Shown here: piece after piece, positions 31,716-41,942 of the stretch | Numbering within the stretch: position 1 is the first letter of the stretch | Layout: every line of letters begins with the position of its first letter | Assembly: GCA_003254925.1 (NCBI GenBank) | Contig: QANZ01042365.1 | Location: forward strand, 34,843 to 98,842 | Direction of reading: 5' to 3' | Length of the DNA stretch: 64,000 nucleotides | From: Chamaecrista fasciculata | Taxonomy: Eukaryota > Streptophyta > Magnoliopsida > Fabales > Fabaceae | Program-made: the position numbers and the translations under genes | The notes under the pieces: model-generated | What the model was told of the DNA's origin: nothing | Databases searched by the model: none | What the model saw: only the letters and a program-made list of their open reading frames with translations

Positions 31716-33165
31716 AAAAAAAATATTCAAATATCTTGAATTTATTAAGAATCAATATAATATAATCATAGTTTAAAAATTCTATTTGCATATGGATTTG
31801 AAAAGGTTTGGATTTCACGAGTGTAAGCCCATTATAGGTGGAATGAATTGGAAGGAGGAAGAGCTAGCTACGTCTCAAATTGTACCTCATCCATCTAGCA
31901 AATTCTCACTTTCAAGTTGACATTCTTTTCCCCGTAAATCGATGCTTCCCCTTGTAACAAATGATGTCAAGGAATCTCGTATGTTATGGATATGCTTACT
32001 TGACAATATATATAGTATACAGTGATTCTCGTTAAAGTAAAATATGATTATGCACATACATAGAGAAGGACTTTATATATACTACTCAATCAAGTATAAA
32101 AGATATAACGCCATATATAATTAAAATAAAAGAAATCAAGATTGTATATACTAAGTACTAACAACATAATTAATTACGATTTTCATGACACTACTCATCA
32201 CCGGCCAGTAAGCACTTATAAGCACTAGTACTAACTGTTCATATATACAACTTCAAAGATAACTTAGTTAGCACCGTTATTCTGGTATTCCATGAATCTG
32301 ATGCGATGTGAGATGCGATGCCGGCCAAGAGACCAAAGTGAGAGAGTGGGGGAATGGATTGGATAAACTCGATCTCTGATCTCTCTCTCTCTCTCTCTCT
32401 CCACATCAGCCACGCAAGCTAAGCAATATAATAGAACCTTTCAGCAGATTTAATTGATTTCAGAACCAGCAAATAGCTTATAGAATAGGCTGGGAAACAG
32501 TAATTAAGAACATACTAACCACATTATATTCAACCACAATATATAGCGTTATATTTATTTAAATATGTTTCTTTTTTTGCTTGAGGCCAGGGTTCTGATT
32601 CGCTTTGATAATAATGAGGTATGGGTAGCATAGGCTTTTGGTAATAGACTAATTGATGTATAAGATGGAAATGATAAGAGTGGGAGACTGGGCGGGGAAA
32701 AAGTTTCTGGTTGTGGGAGGTTTGACTTTGGATATCATAATATAAGCTAAGCTAGGTAGGTAGATTCCATAGTTGTGGCAGATTCTGTCGACAACGCAGC
32801 GTTGAGATTGTGCCACCTGCCTCGTCACAAATGAATTATATAATAATATTAATAGAATAATATGGCTTTGAGGGATGGATGCTGCGAACCGAACCATGGC
32901 CGAAAGGGTTATGGCGTTAATAATTTATACATTGTTCTTATTCCTAAGCATATATATGTGATCCATCACATGCATGCATACATACATATCATCACTATCA
33001 CCCCGGCCCCTCCCTTATCCAAACAAATATCTAAAAGCGAGTTTTCATTAAATTCTCACCCCCTCCCCTCATGACGCTAGCTATAAATAGATGGAGGCTG
33101 GGGTGAGAAAATGTCAAAGTCATCCATCATCGATCACGTACTAGGCTACTAGCTATTCAGAATTA
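31716..33165. other. Upstream region of glutaredoxin 3
   Basis: About 1.4 kb with no gene. It includes a CT microsatellite (about 32376-32401), a CATACATA run near 32970-32990 and the glutaredoxin 3 promoter. The 31.7-32.3 kb part is AT-rich filler. Confidence 0.55.
33082..33089 (+). promoter_or_regulatory. TATA box of glutaredoxin 3
   Basis: TATAAATA within GCTATAAATAGATGG, 77-84 bp upstream of ATG 33166. The leader ahead of the ATG contains CATCATCGATCACGTA. Confidence 0.7.
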
Positions 33166-33477
33166 ATGGAGAGAGTGAAGGAGTTAGCATCAAAGAAAGC
33201 AGCAGTGATATTCACGAAGAGCACGTGCTGCATGAGCCACAGCATAAAGCAATTGTTCTATGAGCTAGGAGCCAGCCCTGCTGTGCATGAAATTGACAAG
33301 GATATCGTGTATGGCAGGGAAATGGAATGGGCTTTAAGGTCTTTGGGTTGTAATCCTTCAGTCCCTGCCGTCTTCATTGGTGCCAAATTTGTGGGCTCTG
33401 CTAGAGATGTCATTTCCCTCCATCTTGATGGCACTCTCAAGCAATTGCTCATTGACGCTAAAGCCATATGGTTTTAG
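33166..33477 (+). CDS. CC-type (ROXY) glutaredoxin 3, CCMS active site
   Basis: Single-exon 103-residue class III glutaredoxin. The active site is C21-C22-M23-S24 in TKSTCCMSHSIKQLFYELG, the cis-Pro segment is PSVPAVFIG, and GSARDVISLHLDGTL follows in the glutathione-binding position. The LHLDGTLKQLL tail and the EIDKD block resemble the GRXS10-like branch more than its two minus-strand neighbours (inference). It ends AKAIWF, a shortened version of the usual ALWL/AIWI end. Its own TATA promoter lies close upstream. It is oriented opposite to glutaredoxins 1 and 2, and 2.7 kb from the OTU gene. Confidence 0.94.
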   Translation: MERVKELASKKAAVIFTKSTCCMSHSIKQLFYELGASPAVHEIDKDIVYGREMEWALRSLGCNPSVPAVFIGAKFVGSARDVISLHLDGTLKQLLIDAKAIWF

Positions 33478-34555
33478 CTACCCCTTTTAACTTTAATATA
33501 CATATGGCTACCTGCAGATTATCTATATATATTAACTACTTATTATACACCTAGCTACTCCGGCCTCTATCTGCAGTGCTGTTAATGGAGCTCTCGCTAG
33601 ATTATATATATATATATAAATGTAATTATGCATGATCAATTTGCTGTCGTCAATTAATGTTTTACTAAGGACACCCCTGCTTTTTCTTGAGTGTCCTGTT
33701 TTGGTTTCTATGCAAATTAAAGAAAAGCAAGTCTGTATAAAATATTTATATATTGCCTAGCTCCTTTTAAATATATATTTACATATCAGTTGTCTACTGA
33801 AACTGCCTATATAATTTAATAGAAATATTACATAATATATAATGATTGAAACTAAGGAACGATAGATTGAAAGGAAAAAGAAACTATATATCAGTTCTCT
33901 AACGACTTTTATATTTTATAATAATTTCATGATAAAAGGTGTACATGTGTGCATGTTTTGTGGTTCAATGACAATTAAAATATAGGTTTAAATAGAATTG
34001 TATATAGTTTTTTTTCTTGAGCTTTATATATTGATCAGACGTACGATACGAAACTTGACCTCTTAGAAAAGATATACAGCTTTACTTACATTATTGTTAT
34101 TAATGCAACTTTTAACTTCATGATTAAGATTCATATCTTGATTAATTAATTAAACCTTGGCTAGAATAAAACATGCTTCATTTACACACTTTGTCCAACT
34201 TCCACAATATCCAATATTCCATGCACTTCTTTTAGAGAATAAATAACCATCAAATTATACGTACTAATTTTGGCCTAATGACTTCCAACGCAACTTGTGT
34301 TCAAATAGTTGATAGTTTGAGATTTTGCAATTCATACAAAGTATTACGTTTTCTTCATTGATGCAAGAGTTGAGATAACTATTGTCTAAAGTCATTGTGG
34401 ATAAATACAACGTATCTATTTAAACTTAAATAATGTTTTAAATTTGAAATTTTATAAATATAATTATTTATGTTAAGAGACTTTTTTATCATGATCAAAT
34501 GTGAGATATAGGTCAAGTTTAAATTAGTAAAAAGGAACTTCGAGAAATTAGAAAT

Positions 34556-34740
34556 AAAATAAGAATTTATCTAACATGTGCCTTTATGACACATTTTAAG
34601 ATTTCTTCTGATTGGTCAATAGAACATCTCATATCTTGAAATCTACAAAAAAATTCTTTTAAAAGATAATTTTTAATGTTTGAAAACCCACTTGACCAAT
34701 CAAAAGAGACTTTAACATATGCCCTTCCATAAAATAATAG
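34556..34740. mobile_element. Palindromic MITE, intact sibling of the LINE target
   Basis: About 185 bp with long imperfect arms. The left arm runs through ACATGTGCC...GATTGGTCAA and the right arm through TTGACCAATC...ACATATGCCC. The middle holds CTCATATCTTGAAATC. The same sequence, reverse-complemented, lies at 41541-41640 right of the LINE, and a short piece (GTTTTCAAATATT) lies left of it at about 35556-35570. Non-coding. Confidence 0.65.
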
Positions 34741-34755
34741 CCATCAAATTACTTA

Positions 34756-34978
34756 TTAATTACAAAGTAAAACTGCTATAGAATATAGTTGATGTAAAGT
34801 TTGGGAACGAAATTGACAGCAAAAAAGGATTGGGGATGAAATTGACAGTTCGTGTAAAGTTTGGGGACGAAGTTGACAGCAAAAAAAAGTTTAGGAACAA
34901 AATTGACAATTAGTGTAAAATTTGGGACTAAATTAGTACTTTTGCCTTAATTACAAAGTAAATCTGCTATAGAATATA
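34756..34978. repeat. 32-bp direct repeats flanking a small tandem-repeat unit
   Basis: A 32-bp sequence starting TTAATTACAAAGTAAA occurs at 34756-34787 and 34947-34978 with one mismatch. Between them are four degenerate copies of a GTAAAGTTTGGGGACGAAAT-like motif (about 30-40 bp each). It could be a tandem duplication or an insertion with long flanking repeats. Confidence 0.7.
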
Positions 34979-35560
34979 TAAAGTCATGTGATGATGAATG
35001 ATGAGTATCACTTTTCACATAGGTTTCTATCAAGATCTAAAAGGAATTACCTGCGTCAGCAGAGCCAATTCAATTGGCAAATTAAAAAAGGAAAAAAAAA
35101 TAAAATAAATAAGCTAGGGTGTAATTAATTGAAAACTAGGTGCTGTTCTTAGATGATTTATTGGACCACTGTCTCTTGAAATTTTTGGACTTAACGTGTT
35201 TTCTATTTGCGGTAATTTGTATAATGATTCCTAGCTCATATTTACGCAACTATAAGAAACTCTTTAAAAAGAATAAAATAAATAAATTACACTCTTACTA
35301 ATTAATAGTTCAAATTAAATATTTAATCAATGTGTGCATTTTTTTTGGTGGCCGAAAATACTGCTTGAGCATTTAATCTTAACATTCTTTGCTATATAAT
35401 TGGGCACCTGACACAAGGGATAACATACTTTGTAGCCATGATTTGAATTGCAAAAGGAGGTGATGCCATAACTTTTTGTCTCCCGGTTTATTCTTCCATA
35501 TCCATTATTCCATATATATATACAGAGCGCATGCAGTCTCACATTTCATGTATGAGTTTT

Positions 35561-35581
35561 CAAATATTAAAAATTATTTTT
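35561..35581 (+). repeat. LINE target-site duplication, left copy
   Basis: 21 bp beginning CAAATATTAAAAATT, identical to 41520-41540. It abuts the 3' (poly-A) end of the LINE, which reads as T residues on the plus strand. The T run shared by the duplication and the tail makes the exact edge uncertain by a few bases. Confidence 0.92.
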
Positions 35582-35713
35582 TTTGGCCTGAAAAAACTTC
35601 ATTGCAACAAGGGGCAAAGCCCAAAAAAACAACACACACCAAAGGGCACAGCCCAAACACAACAAAAGAACAAACAGAAACAACAAGAAACACAAAAAAA
35701 CCAACACCTCAGG

Positions 35714-38700
35714 TCAGCCAACATCAAAACTACCCGAAGAGCCAACCCTAGCCACACAAAGATCCCTCGACAAGATAGAGGCCAACGAAGATGGGGGCAA
35801 ACTAACCCAATCCACCGGACACATCTTCTTAGCAGCCTGTTTTGCTACCCAGTCGGCAGCATTGTTCGCAAGTCTTGGAATCCATGACAAGGACCACAAA
35901 GGCTTAGACGCAAAGATATCCGAAATGCTCCTGACTACAGAGCCACACTTCCAATCAAGATCATCAGCTCGCGAGTTCACAGCACAAGCTAAGTCTTTAC
36001 AATCCGTTTCGAAAACAGCACACTCAAAATCCGAAGCAAGAGCCATGTTGCAAGCTTTGAAAAGCGCCAGACACTCAGCAGCAAAAGCAGAGCCAACAGT
36101 CAAAGCATCACAGAAACCGTCAATAACATAACCAGAGCTATCTCTAACAATAACCGCAATACCAGCAGGAGAAGAAAAGCTCTGGAAAGCGCCATCCACA
36201 TTCACCTTCACAGTCCCAGCAGCAGGTTTAGACCAAACCTCAACACTCCTCTCAGAAGAGGGCAACGAGCCCGTAACCTGAGCACTCGACATCACCAGCC
36301 AAAATTCTTTATGCAGCTTACTCGCCTTCAGGGAAGTAAAAACAGGATTAACAACCTGATTTTGGAAAATAAAGGAGCATCTGCTCTTCCAAACTTCCCA
36401 GCACTGGAACGCCATAAGGCTCTTAGCTTCATCATCCAGAACAGAACTATCCAGCAACCAATCTTTCACCCACACATCAAAGGAACTAAACCCAACCTCG
36501 TTAAACCTCACAGAGAGAGCACTACTAAACCACGACAGCTTGGCCCAACTGCAAAACAAGATGGCGTGTTCAGTAGTCTCATTTTCCGATAAACAAATAG
36601 GGCAAATTGCAGAAGGACTACATCTTCTCCTAAACAAATTTTCCTTAGTAGGAACTGCAGAGCAACAGGCCTTCCAGATAAATAACTTCACCTTTGGGGG
36701 AGCTTTCAAACTCCAAATGGCCTTCCACAAATCTCCAGGGACAGATCTCGAGCTACTAGGCGCACAAGAACTGACAGAGATCATGCTTCTAGCCAAAAGA
36801 TGACCCGACTTGACAGAATACATACCATTTCTATTCAGCGCCCACACCAGCTTATCAGGACCACTTCCCGCAATAGGGATAGCCCGAATTGCCCTCTCTT
36901 CCTCATCCGAAATCCAGTTCCTAATACTACTCAAAGCCCATCTTCCATCAACCACCAGGTCCTTCACCCTCACAGAGCTACAAGCACCCTCTGCAGGTTT
37001 ACCTCTCAGCTTAAAACCATCAATATCAGGAATCCAGGGGTCGTCCCAAATCCGAATCATATCCCCATTCCCAAACCTCCAGCACAAGCCTTCCAACAGA
37101 AGCTTTCTACCTTCAAGCAGACTAGACCAAGCCCAAGAGGCTTTACCTCCCTTCTTTGCATCCAGGAAACCAGTATTGGGAAAATAGATGCCTTTCATGA
37201 TTTTCACCCAAAAATCATCAGGACAGGAAATAATTCGCCAACACTGCTTAGCTAAGAGAGCAAGATTGAAACTCTCAAAATCTCTAAACCCCATTCCACC
37301 CTCACTTTTGGACTTAACAAGATACTCCCACGATTTCCAGTGGATCCTTCCCTCATCCTTCTGTTGCCCCCACCAAAAATTAGCAAGGATGCTGTTAAAT
37401 TTATCACAAATCTTCTTAGGGAATTTAAAGCAGTTCATGGGATACATGGGGATAGCACTAGCCACAGCTTTTATCAAAATCTCTCTACCCGCCTGAGACA
37501 ACACACTCTGCTTCCAACCCTGCACCTTCCTTACCATCCTATCCTTAACAAAACTCAGCGCCTCATTCTTAGACCGAGCCCAAATCATAGGAAGACCCAA
37601 ATAAAGGCCAGGACTATCAGTATCCACAATCCCCAAACACTCACAAATCTCGTCCTTCACCTCCTGTGGCGTGTTACTAGAGAAAAAGGTACAAGACTTA
37701 TCTAGATTAATAAGCTGCCCAGAGGCGGAGCAATACCAATCCAACATCCTCTTAAACAAGGAGCAATTCTCCTTACTAGCTCTGAGAAAAAACAAGGCGT
37801 CATCGGCAAAAAAACAATGCGAAAGAACAGGGCAAGAACGAGCAAGTTTAATACCTTCAATCTCCTTAACCTGGACAAAAGCCGACACCATATTCGAGAG
37901 GACATCAGCCACAATAATGAATAAATAAGGGGAAAGAGGATCACCCTGCCTCAAACCTCTCTCAGGGGAGATAGACCCCACCTTCTTCCCAGAAAAAAGA
38001 AGGTTATAATGCACCGAAGACAGACAAATCATAATCTTATCCACCCACGCACTGCAAAAACCAAGCTTCAAGAGAACTCTCTTGACAAAACTCCATTCAA
38101 TCCGATCGTAGGCCTTGTTCATGTCCACTTTGATAGCCATCTCATACCTCTTGCCCCCCTTCCTGGTCTTTAAATAGTGGAAAGCCTCATGAGCAACTAA
38201 AATATTGTCTTGAATAAGCCTTCCCGGGACAAAAGCACGCTGATTGGCAGAGATACACTTCGGCAACAAACTCTTCATCCTATTCACAATAACTTTCGAG
38301 ATGATCTTATAAGAGAAATTACACAAACTGATCGGACGGAAATGGTTAACACTGGTAGCCCCTTCAATCTTTGGAATCAGGACTATATTAGTATCATTAA
38401 TACATGTCACATCTGAGCTGGATCCGAAGAAATCCTTCACCATTAACACCACATCCTCCCCCACAACATCCCACGAATGCTGATAAAACTGCCCAGAAAA
38501 ACCGTCAGGCCCCGGGGCCTTCATACCCCCAAGCTCAAAAGCCGCTTTCTTGACTTCCATAGTACTAACTGGTTCCAGCAGCCTGCGATTATCTTCATCC
38601 GAAATCTCACAAGTCACAAAGTCCAGGATATCCTCACAACAGGGAGGATCGCTTGTACTGAACAAATTACTATAAAACCTCATGAAGATATCAGCAATCT

Positions 38701-39877
38701 CCTCTTCCTTCTCAAACCACTGGCCACTATCATCCTTTATCCTGAGAATCTTATTTCTCTTCCTCCTCTGAATAGTGGAAGAGTGGAAAAATTTTGTATT
38801 TTGATCTCCCGCCTTCAACCAATTCACCCTAGACCTCTGTTCCCAATAAACCTCCTCCTTATCCCACGCACTTTCAATCTTCTTAACAATCTCAGCAGCC
38901 TCCCTACACTTCTCATCACACAACGGCCCTTGCATACACAGCTGAAACTCAGAGGTGAGTTGATCAATCAGCTTCCTGTAATTTGGAAAAGCTTCCTTAC
39001 TCCAAACCGTTAACATTCTTCTGCAACTTGAAAGCTTCTCGCAGAAAACAGAGAGACTACTACCAACCTCATTCGCACTCGACTTCCAGCCTTCCACCAC
39101 CTTCTCAGCGTAGTCAGGATGCTCCAACCAAACTTTCTCAAACTTAAAGCACCACGGGGTTCTCTTGTCACTATACTTCAACACAACCAACACTGGACAG
39201 TGATCAGACCCCACAGAATCCAAATGGAACACCTGTGCCTTGCTATAGAAGTCATAAAAGGATTGGTTACTCACTGCCCGATCAAGACGTTCCTTAATAT
39301 GTTGATCCCCTAGTTGATTATTGCTCCAAGTAAACCTCTGACCTTTAAATCCAAGATCCAAAAAACCGCAGTCATAAAGAAGACTTTGAAACTTCCAAAT
39401 CCTGTTCATACCCCTAGGTAGCCCTCCAAACTTTTCATCTCTACTAGCAATGTCATTAAAATCTCCAACACTTAACCAAGCACTACCCTGCTCAGGAGCA
39501 AAACTTCTAATAACATCCCACACCTCCCACCTTTCGGCATCATTAGTGGGCCCATACACAAAGGAGCAAAAAACCGGAACCTCAAACTCACCTCCCTCAA
39601 CAAGCGTATGAATGATGTTCTGGCTCTTATACACAACAGAAACATTAATACCCTTCTCCCACCACAAGGCAAGGCCTCCAGAAAGGCCACTAGGTTCGAC
39701 ATACTCTGCATTGTACCCCCTAAACCATCGTCCCCTAATACTTTCCAAATAACGAGAGTTATTTTTCGTCTCCATAAGAAACCAAATGGAAGGTTTGTAT
39801 TTTTTCTGGTGCCTCCTGAGAGACTTAACTGTCAGAGGGACCCCCAACCCTCTGCAGTTCCAGGAGATAATACTCAT
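35714..39877 (-). CDS. LINE ORF2: endonuclease, reverse transcriptase, RNase H
   Basis: 1387-residue retrotransposon polyprotein. The N-terminal EEP endonuclease (about 1-230) begins MSIISWNCRGLG and keeps METK (Glu36), GDFND (138-142) and SDHCP (224-228), the residues that nick target DNA. The reverse transcriptase (about 440-760) has APGPDG (454-459), FRPISLCN, VDMNKAYDR (catalytic Asp585), GLRQGDPLSPYLF and FADDA (Asp692-Asp693). A zf-RVT domain follows, with PPKVKLFIWKAC and CPICLSENETTEHAILFC. The C-terminal RNase H has VNVDGAF, AAECLALF, FETDCKDL and NNAADWVAKQA, with acidic residues in place. The Met start overlaps the ORF1 stop as ATGA, suggesting translation by termination-reinitiation. 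Uninterrupted, so potentially functional. The many plus-strand open frames opposite it are shadows. Confidence 0.96.
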   Translation of the reverse strand: MSIISWNCRGLGVPLTVKSLRRHQKKYKPSIWFLMETKNNSRYLESIRGRWFRGYNAEYVEPSGLSGGLALWWEKGINVSVVYKSQNIIHTLVEGGEFEVPVFCSFVYGPTNDAERWEVWDVIRSFAPEQGSAWLSVGDFNDIASRDEKFGGLPRGMNRIWKFQSLLYDCGFLDLGFKGQRFTWSNNQLGDQHIKERLDRAVSNQSFYDFYSKAQVFHLDSVGSDHCPVLVVLKYSDKRTPWCFKFEKVWLEHPDYAEKVVEGWKSSANEVGSSLSVFCEKLSSCRRMLTVWSKEAFPNYRKLIDQLTSEFQLCMQGPLCDEKCREAAEIVKKIESAWDKEEVYWEQRSRVNWLKAGDQNTKFFHSSTIQRRKRNKILRIKDDSGQWFEKEEEIADIFMRFYSNLFSTSDPPCCEDILDFVTCEISDEDNRRLLEPVSTMEVKKAAFELGGMKAPGPDGFSGQFYQHSWDVVGEDVVLMVKDFFGSSSDVTCINDTNIVLIPKIEGATSVNHFRPISLCNFSYKIISKVIVNRMKSLLPKCISANQRAFVPGRLIQDNILVAHEAFHYLKTRKGGKRYEMAIKVDMNKAYDRIEWSFVKRVLLKLGFCSAWVDKIMICLSSVHYNLLFSGKKVGSISPERGLRQGDPLSPYLFIIVADVLSNMVSAFVQVKEIEGIKLARSCPVLSHCFFADDALFFLRASKENCSLFKRMLDWYCSASGQLINLDKSCTFFSSNTPQEVKDEICECLGIVDTDSPGLYLGLPMIWARSKNEALSFVKDRMVRKVQGWKQSVLSQAGREILIKAVASAIPMYPMNCFKFPKKICDKFNSILANFWWGQQKDEGRIHWKSWEYLVKSKSEGGMGFRDFESFNLALLAKQCWRIISCPDDFWVKIMKGIYFPNTGFLDAKKGGKASWAWSSLLEGRKLLLEGLCWRFGNGDMIRIWDDPWIPDIDGFKLRGKPAEGACSSVRVKDLVVDGRWALSSIRNWISDEEERAIRAIPIAGSGPDKLVWALNRNGMYSVKSGHLLARSMISVSSCAPSSSRSVPGDLWKAIWSLKAPPKVKLFIWKACCSAVPTKENLFRRRCSPSAICPICLSENETTEHAILFCSWAKLSWFSSALSVRFNEVGFSSFDVWVKDWLLDSSVLDDEAKSLMAFQCWEVWKSRCSFIFQNQVVNPVFTSLKASKLHKEFWLVMSSAQVTGSLPSSERSVEVWSKPAAGTVKVNVDGAFQSFSSPAGIAVIVRDSSGYVIDGFCDALTVGSAFAAECLALFKACNMALASDFECAVFETDCKDLACAVNSRADDLDWKCGSVVRSISDIFASKPLWSLSWIPRLANNAADWVAKQAAKKMCPVDWVSLPPSSLASILSRDLCVARVGSSGSFDVG

Positions 39878-41478
39878 GGCTCCCTTGTGGCTGTTCTAGG
39901 CCAGCCACCACCGCCATTTCCAGCTTTAAAAACAAATTCATCCCCAGACCTGTCACCACATCCTTCACCATTAGACACCAAAGACGTTCCTTCTGAAAAA
40001 CTGTCTTCCCCTTCAATTAATCTCAATTTTGCCTCCATATTCAGAATCCTCTTCCTCGCATCCTTAGCCTTCGACGAGCCCAGCCCAATACCGAACCCTG
40101 CCTCGAACATCCCAGCAAACTCCTGCACCTTCCCTTCATCCTCCACCAATTCTATCCCCACTTTCTTTCTAACTCTCGGCCCCACCATTTCCACTTTCCT
40201 CTTTAGACTCACTTCCTGAAAGCCCACAGTTAACTCAGAAACAACCTTATTAGCCCCATGCACAACAATTGCTTGGCCTGAATCCCTATCATCATCCGAA
40301 GCCATATCCACAAAATATGGGCTGTTGCCACTTTCAACCACACAAGCTTTGCCTTGTTTAAAACTCCTCCTGAACCTCACCTTGCTTGGACTCACAGTTA
40401 GAACTTTCGTAGGCCCAAAATCAGCCAGGCCCATCATAAAATCCTTACCCGAAGAAGCTCCCCCCGGCCCCACATCAGGAATCGCGAAATTACCTGCTGA
40501 GCTGTCCACCGAAACCTGATCCGCGCAGACATTCTTTCCCGATCCCGAGGAATAACCGCTTCCTCCAATTCCCGCACTCCCATGGGCCCCATCTCTAACC
40601 GAAACACGCACACCCTCCACGCGCTCACCACCAGCATTCCTGTCACGCGCCGCTCCTCTGCTGCACTGATTCTCCTCCGACGTTTCATACTCCTCTTTAA
40701 CTGTTACGATATTCCCAATGCTCCTAGCCTGTTCAACTCCCAGCCATCCGCCAAAATTATTACCGCTTGCCATAACTCTCTTGCAGACTTTCCTATCATG
40801 TCCCAAGAAACCACAATTGTAGCAAAACAACTGAAGCCTCTCATATCGCGCCTTTATCCAGATCTTCGTCTTCCCAGGTCTTGGGATGAACAGCCCTGGG
40901 ATAAGCTGCTTTCTAACATCCACCCTCACTCTAACCCTCACAAAGTTCCTCAGCAAGCGACCATCCACCATCGGATCCTCAACAGCTAAAACCTCCCCAA
41001 ACACGCCCCCAATCCTATTAATATTCTTGACCGAAAAGCCTTCCAAAGGCAAATCATGAAGCTGGATCCAATACGGGCTAAAGTTAAGCGAAATTTCTTC
41101 CATAGTCAAAAACGGCTCCCATCTTTCCAAAACCAGAAGGCACCCCGTAATAAGCCACGGCCTCCCCTTCAGCACCCTATTACAGTCATCCTCCTTATCA
41201 AAAGAAAAGCGATAGCAATTCTCACTAACCTCGATAACTCCCAGACCCTTCTGCAAGTTCCAGGCCCTGCTCACCATGGTACGAACCATGCTCTTATTTA
41301 AAGCCTTATCCACCACCACTCGACCCACCAGAGTACGCTTCCTAGCATCGCCACCACTCGGATCATCCCAATCAATATCTAGACACAACTCCTCCTCCCT
41401 GCCGCCCCCACTCCCACCACCAGCCTCCATCCCGCCAAAAACTAGAGACTCACCAGGAAAACCAAACGACCAAAACAA
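39874..41478 (-). CDS. LINE ORF1: DUF4283/zinc-knuckle RNA-binding protein
   Basis: 534-residue Gag-like ORF1 of a plant L1 element, expected to coat the LINE RNA. A DUF4283-type domain (about 30-190) includes ENCYRFSF, RPWLITGCLLVLERW and WIQLHDLPLEG. It is followed by PGKTKIWIKARYERLQLFC and a CX2CX4HX4C zinc knuckle (CYNCGFLGHDRKVC, residues 219-232). The rest is Gly/Ser-rich and low complexity. The first Met is at 41478, but the Met at residue 17 (MEAGGGSGG) may be the true start. The stop TGA (39876-39874) overlaps the ORF2 start. No internal stop. Confidence 0.93.
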   Translation of the reverse strand: MFWSFGFPGESLVFGGMEAGGGSGGGREEELCLDIDWDDPSGGDARKRTLVGRVVVDKALNKSMVRTMVSRAWNLQKGLGVIEVSENCYRFSFDKEDDCNRVLKGRPWLITGCLLVLERWEPFLTMEEISLNFSPYWIQLHDLPLEGFSVKNINRIGGVFGEVLAVEDPMVDGRLLRNFVRVRVRVDVRKQLIPGLFIPRPGKTKIWIKARYERLQLFCYNCGFLGHDRKVCKRVMASGNNFGGWLGVEQARSIGNIVTVKEEYETSEENQCSRGAARDRNAGGERVEGVRVSVRDGAHGSAGIGGSGYSSGSGKNVCADQVSVDSSAGNFAIPDVGPGGASSGKDFMMGLADFGPTKVLTVSPSKVRFRRSFKQGKACVVESGNSPYFVDMASDDDRDSGQAIVVHGANKVVSELTVGFQEVSLKRKVEMVGPRVRKKVGIELVEDEGKVQEFAGMFEAGFGIGLGSSKAKDARKRILNMEAKLRLIEGEDSFSEGTSLVSNGEGCGDRSGDEFVFKAGNGGGGWPRTATREP

Positions 41479-41519
41479 CCCTAGACTCTCACCAGGGAGA
41501 GAAAACCGAGACTCTCACC

Positions 41520-41540
41520 CAAATATTAAAAATTATTTTT
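41520..41540 (+). repeat. LINE target-site duplication, right copy
   Basis: 21 bp identical to 35561-35581, abutting the 5' end of the minus-strand LINE. Beyond it the sequence continues as the interrupted MITE (41541-41640). Confidence 0.92.
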
Positions 41541-41640
41541 AAATAAATTTTTGTAGATTTCAAGATATGAGATACTCTACTAACCAATCACAATAAACCT
41601 TAAAATATGCTCTAAGAGCACATGTTAGATAAACCTATAT
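41541..41640 (-). mobile_element. MITE fragment interrupted by the LINE
   Basis: Reverse-complemented, this matches 34556-34690: both contain ATCTAACATGTGC, GATTGGT and CTCATATCTTGAAATCTAC in the same order. Only this half is well preserved. The other side of the LINE keeps about 20 bp of the family before diverging. Confidence 0.65.
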
Positions 41641-41942
41641 ATATTATCACTTGTGACAAAGACTTCATATCTTTTTTAATTGTACTGAGTCAATTAACAT
41701 GATGAACATGTTTATATTTTTTTTTGTAATTTTTAATTAAATTATTTTTTATCAACCATAAAAATTCTCAAACATTCTCAAACATATATTGATATATATA
41801 TAATAATATAGATAGATGATAGCAATATATACACATAGAGGAAACATACACTCTAATCCATAAAAGATATATGTACAATTTAATAACTCAATTCTTTTTA
41901 TATTTTATTGTCGGTAATAGTGATGACTAATCTTTTTTATTA

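Larger units (their letters stand above)
33478..35560. other. Intergenic region between glutaredoxin 3 and the LINE
   Basis: AT-rich DNA without genes. The first few hundred bases are the 3' flank of glutaredoxin 3, with a TA run at about 33604-33618. The repeats at 34556-34740 and 34756-34978 are listed separately. A short AT-rich stretch then leads to the LINE target site. Confidence 0.55.
35582..41519 (-). mobile_element. Full-length L1-clade LINE, both ORFs open
   Basis: A 5.9-kb non-LTR retrotransposon inserted on the minus strand and bounded by an identical 21-bp target duplication. In sense order: a short 5' leader (41519-41479) containing two GGTGAGAGTCT motifs, ORF1 (41478-39874), ORF2 (39877-35714) overlapping by ATGA, a 3' UTR of about 130 bp rich in (antisense) GGGCACAGCCC-type repeats, and a very short A tail. 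There is no stop or frameshift in either ORF. The body is clearly less AT-rich than the surrounding DNA. The intact ORFs and perfect duplication point to a recent insertion; activity is inference. Confidence 0.95.

Noticed and set aside
35862-41542. Many plus-strand open frames of 60-200 codons opposite the LINE
   Set aside because: They are antisense shadows of the two long LINE ORFs and have no domains of their own.
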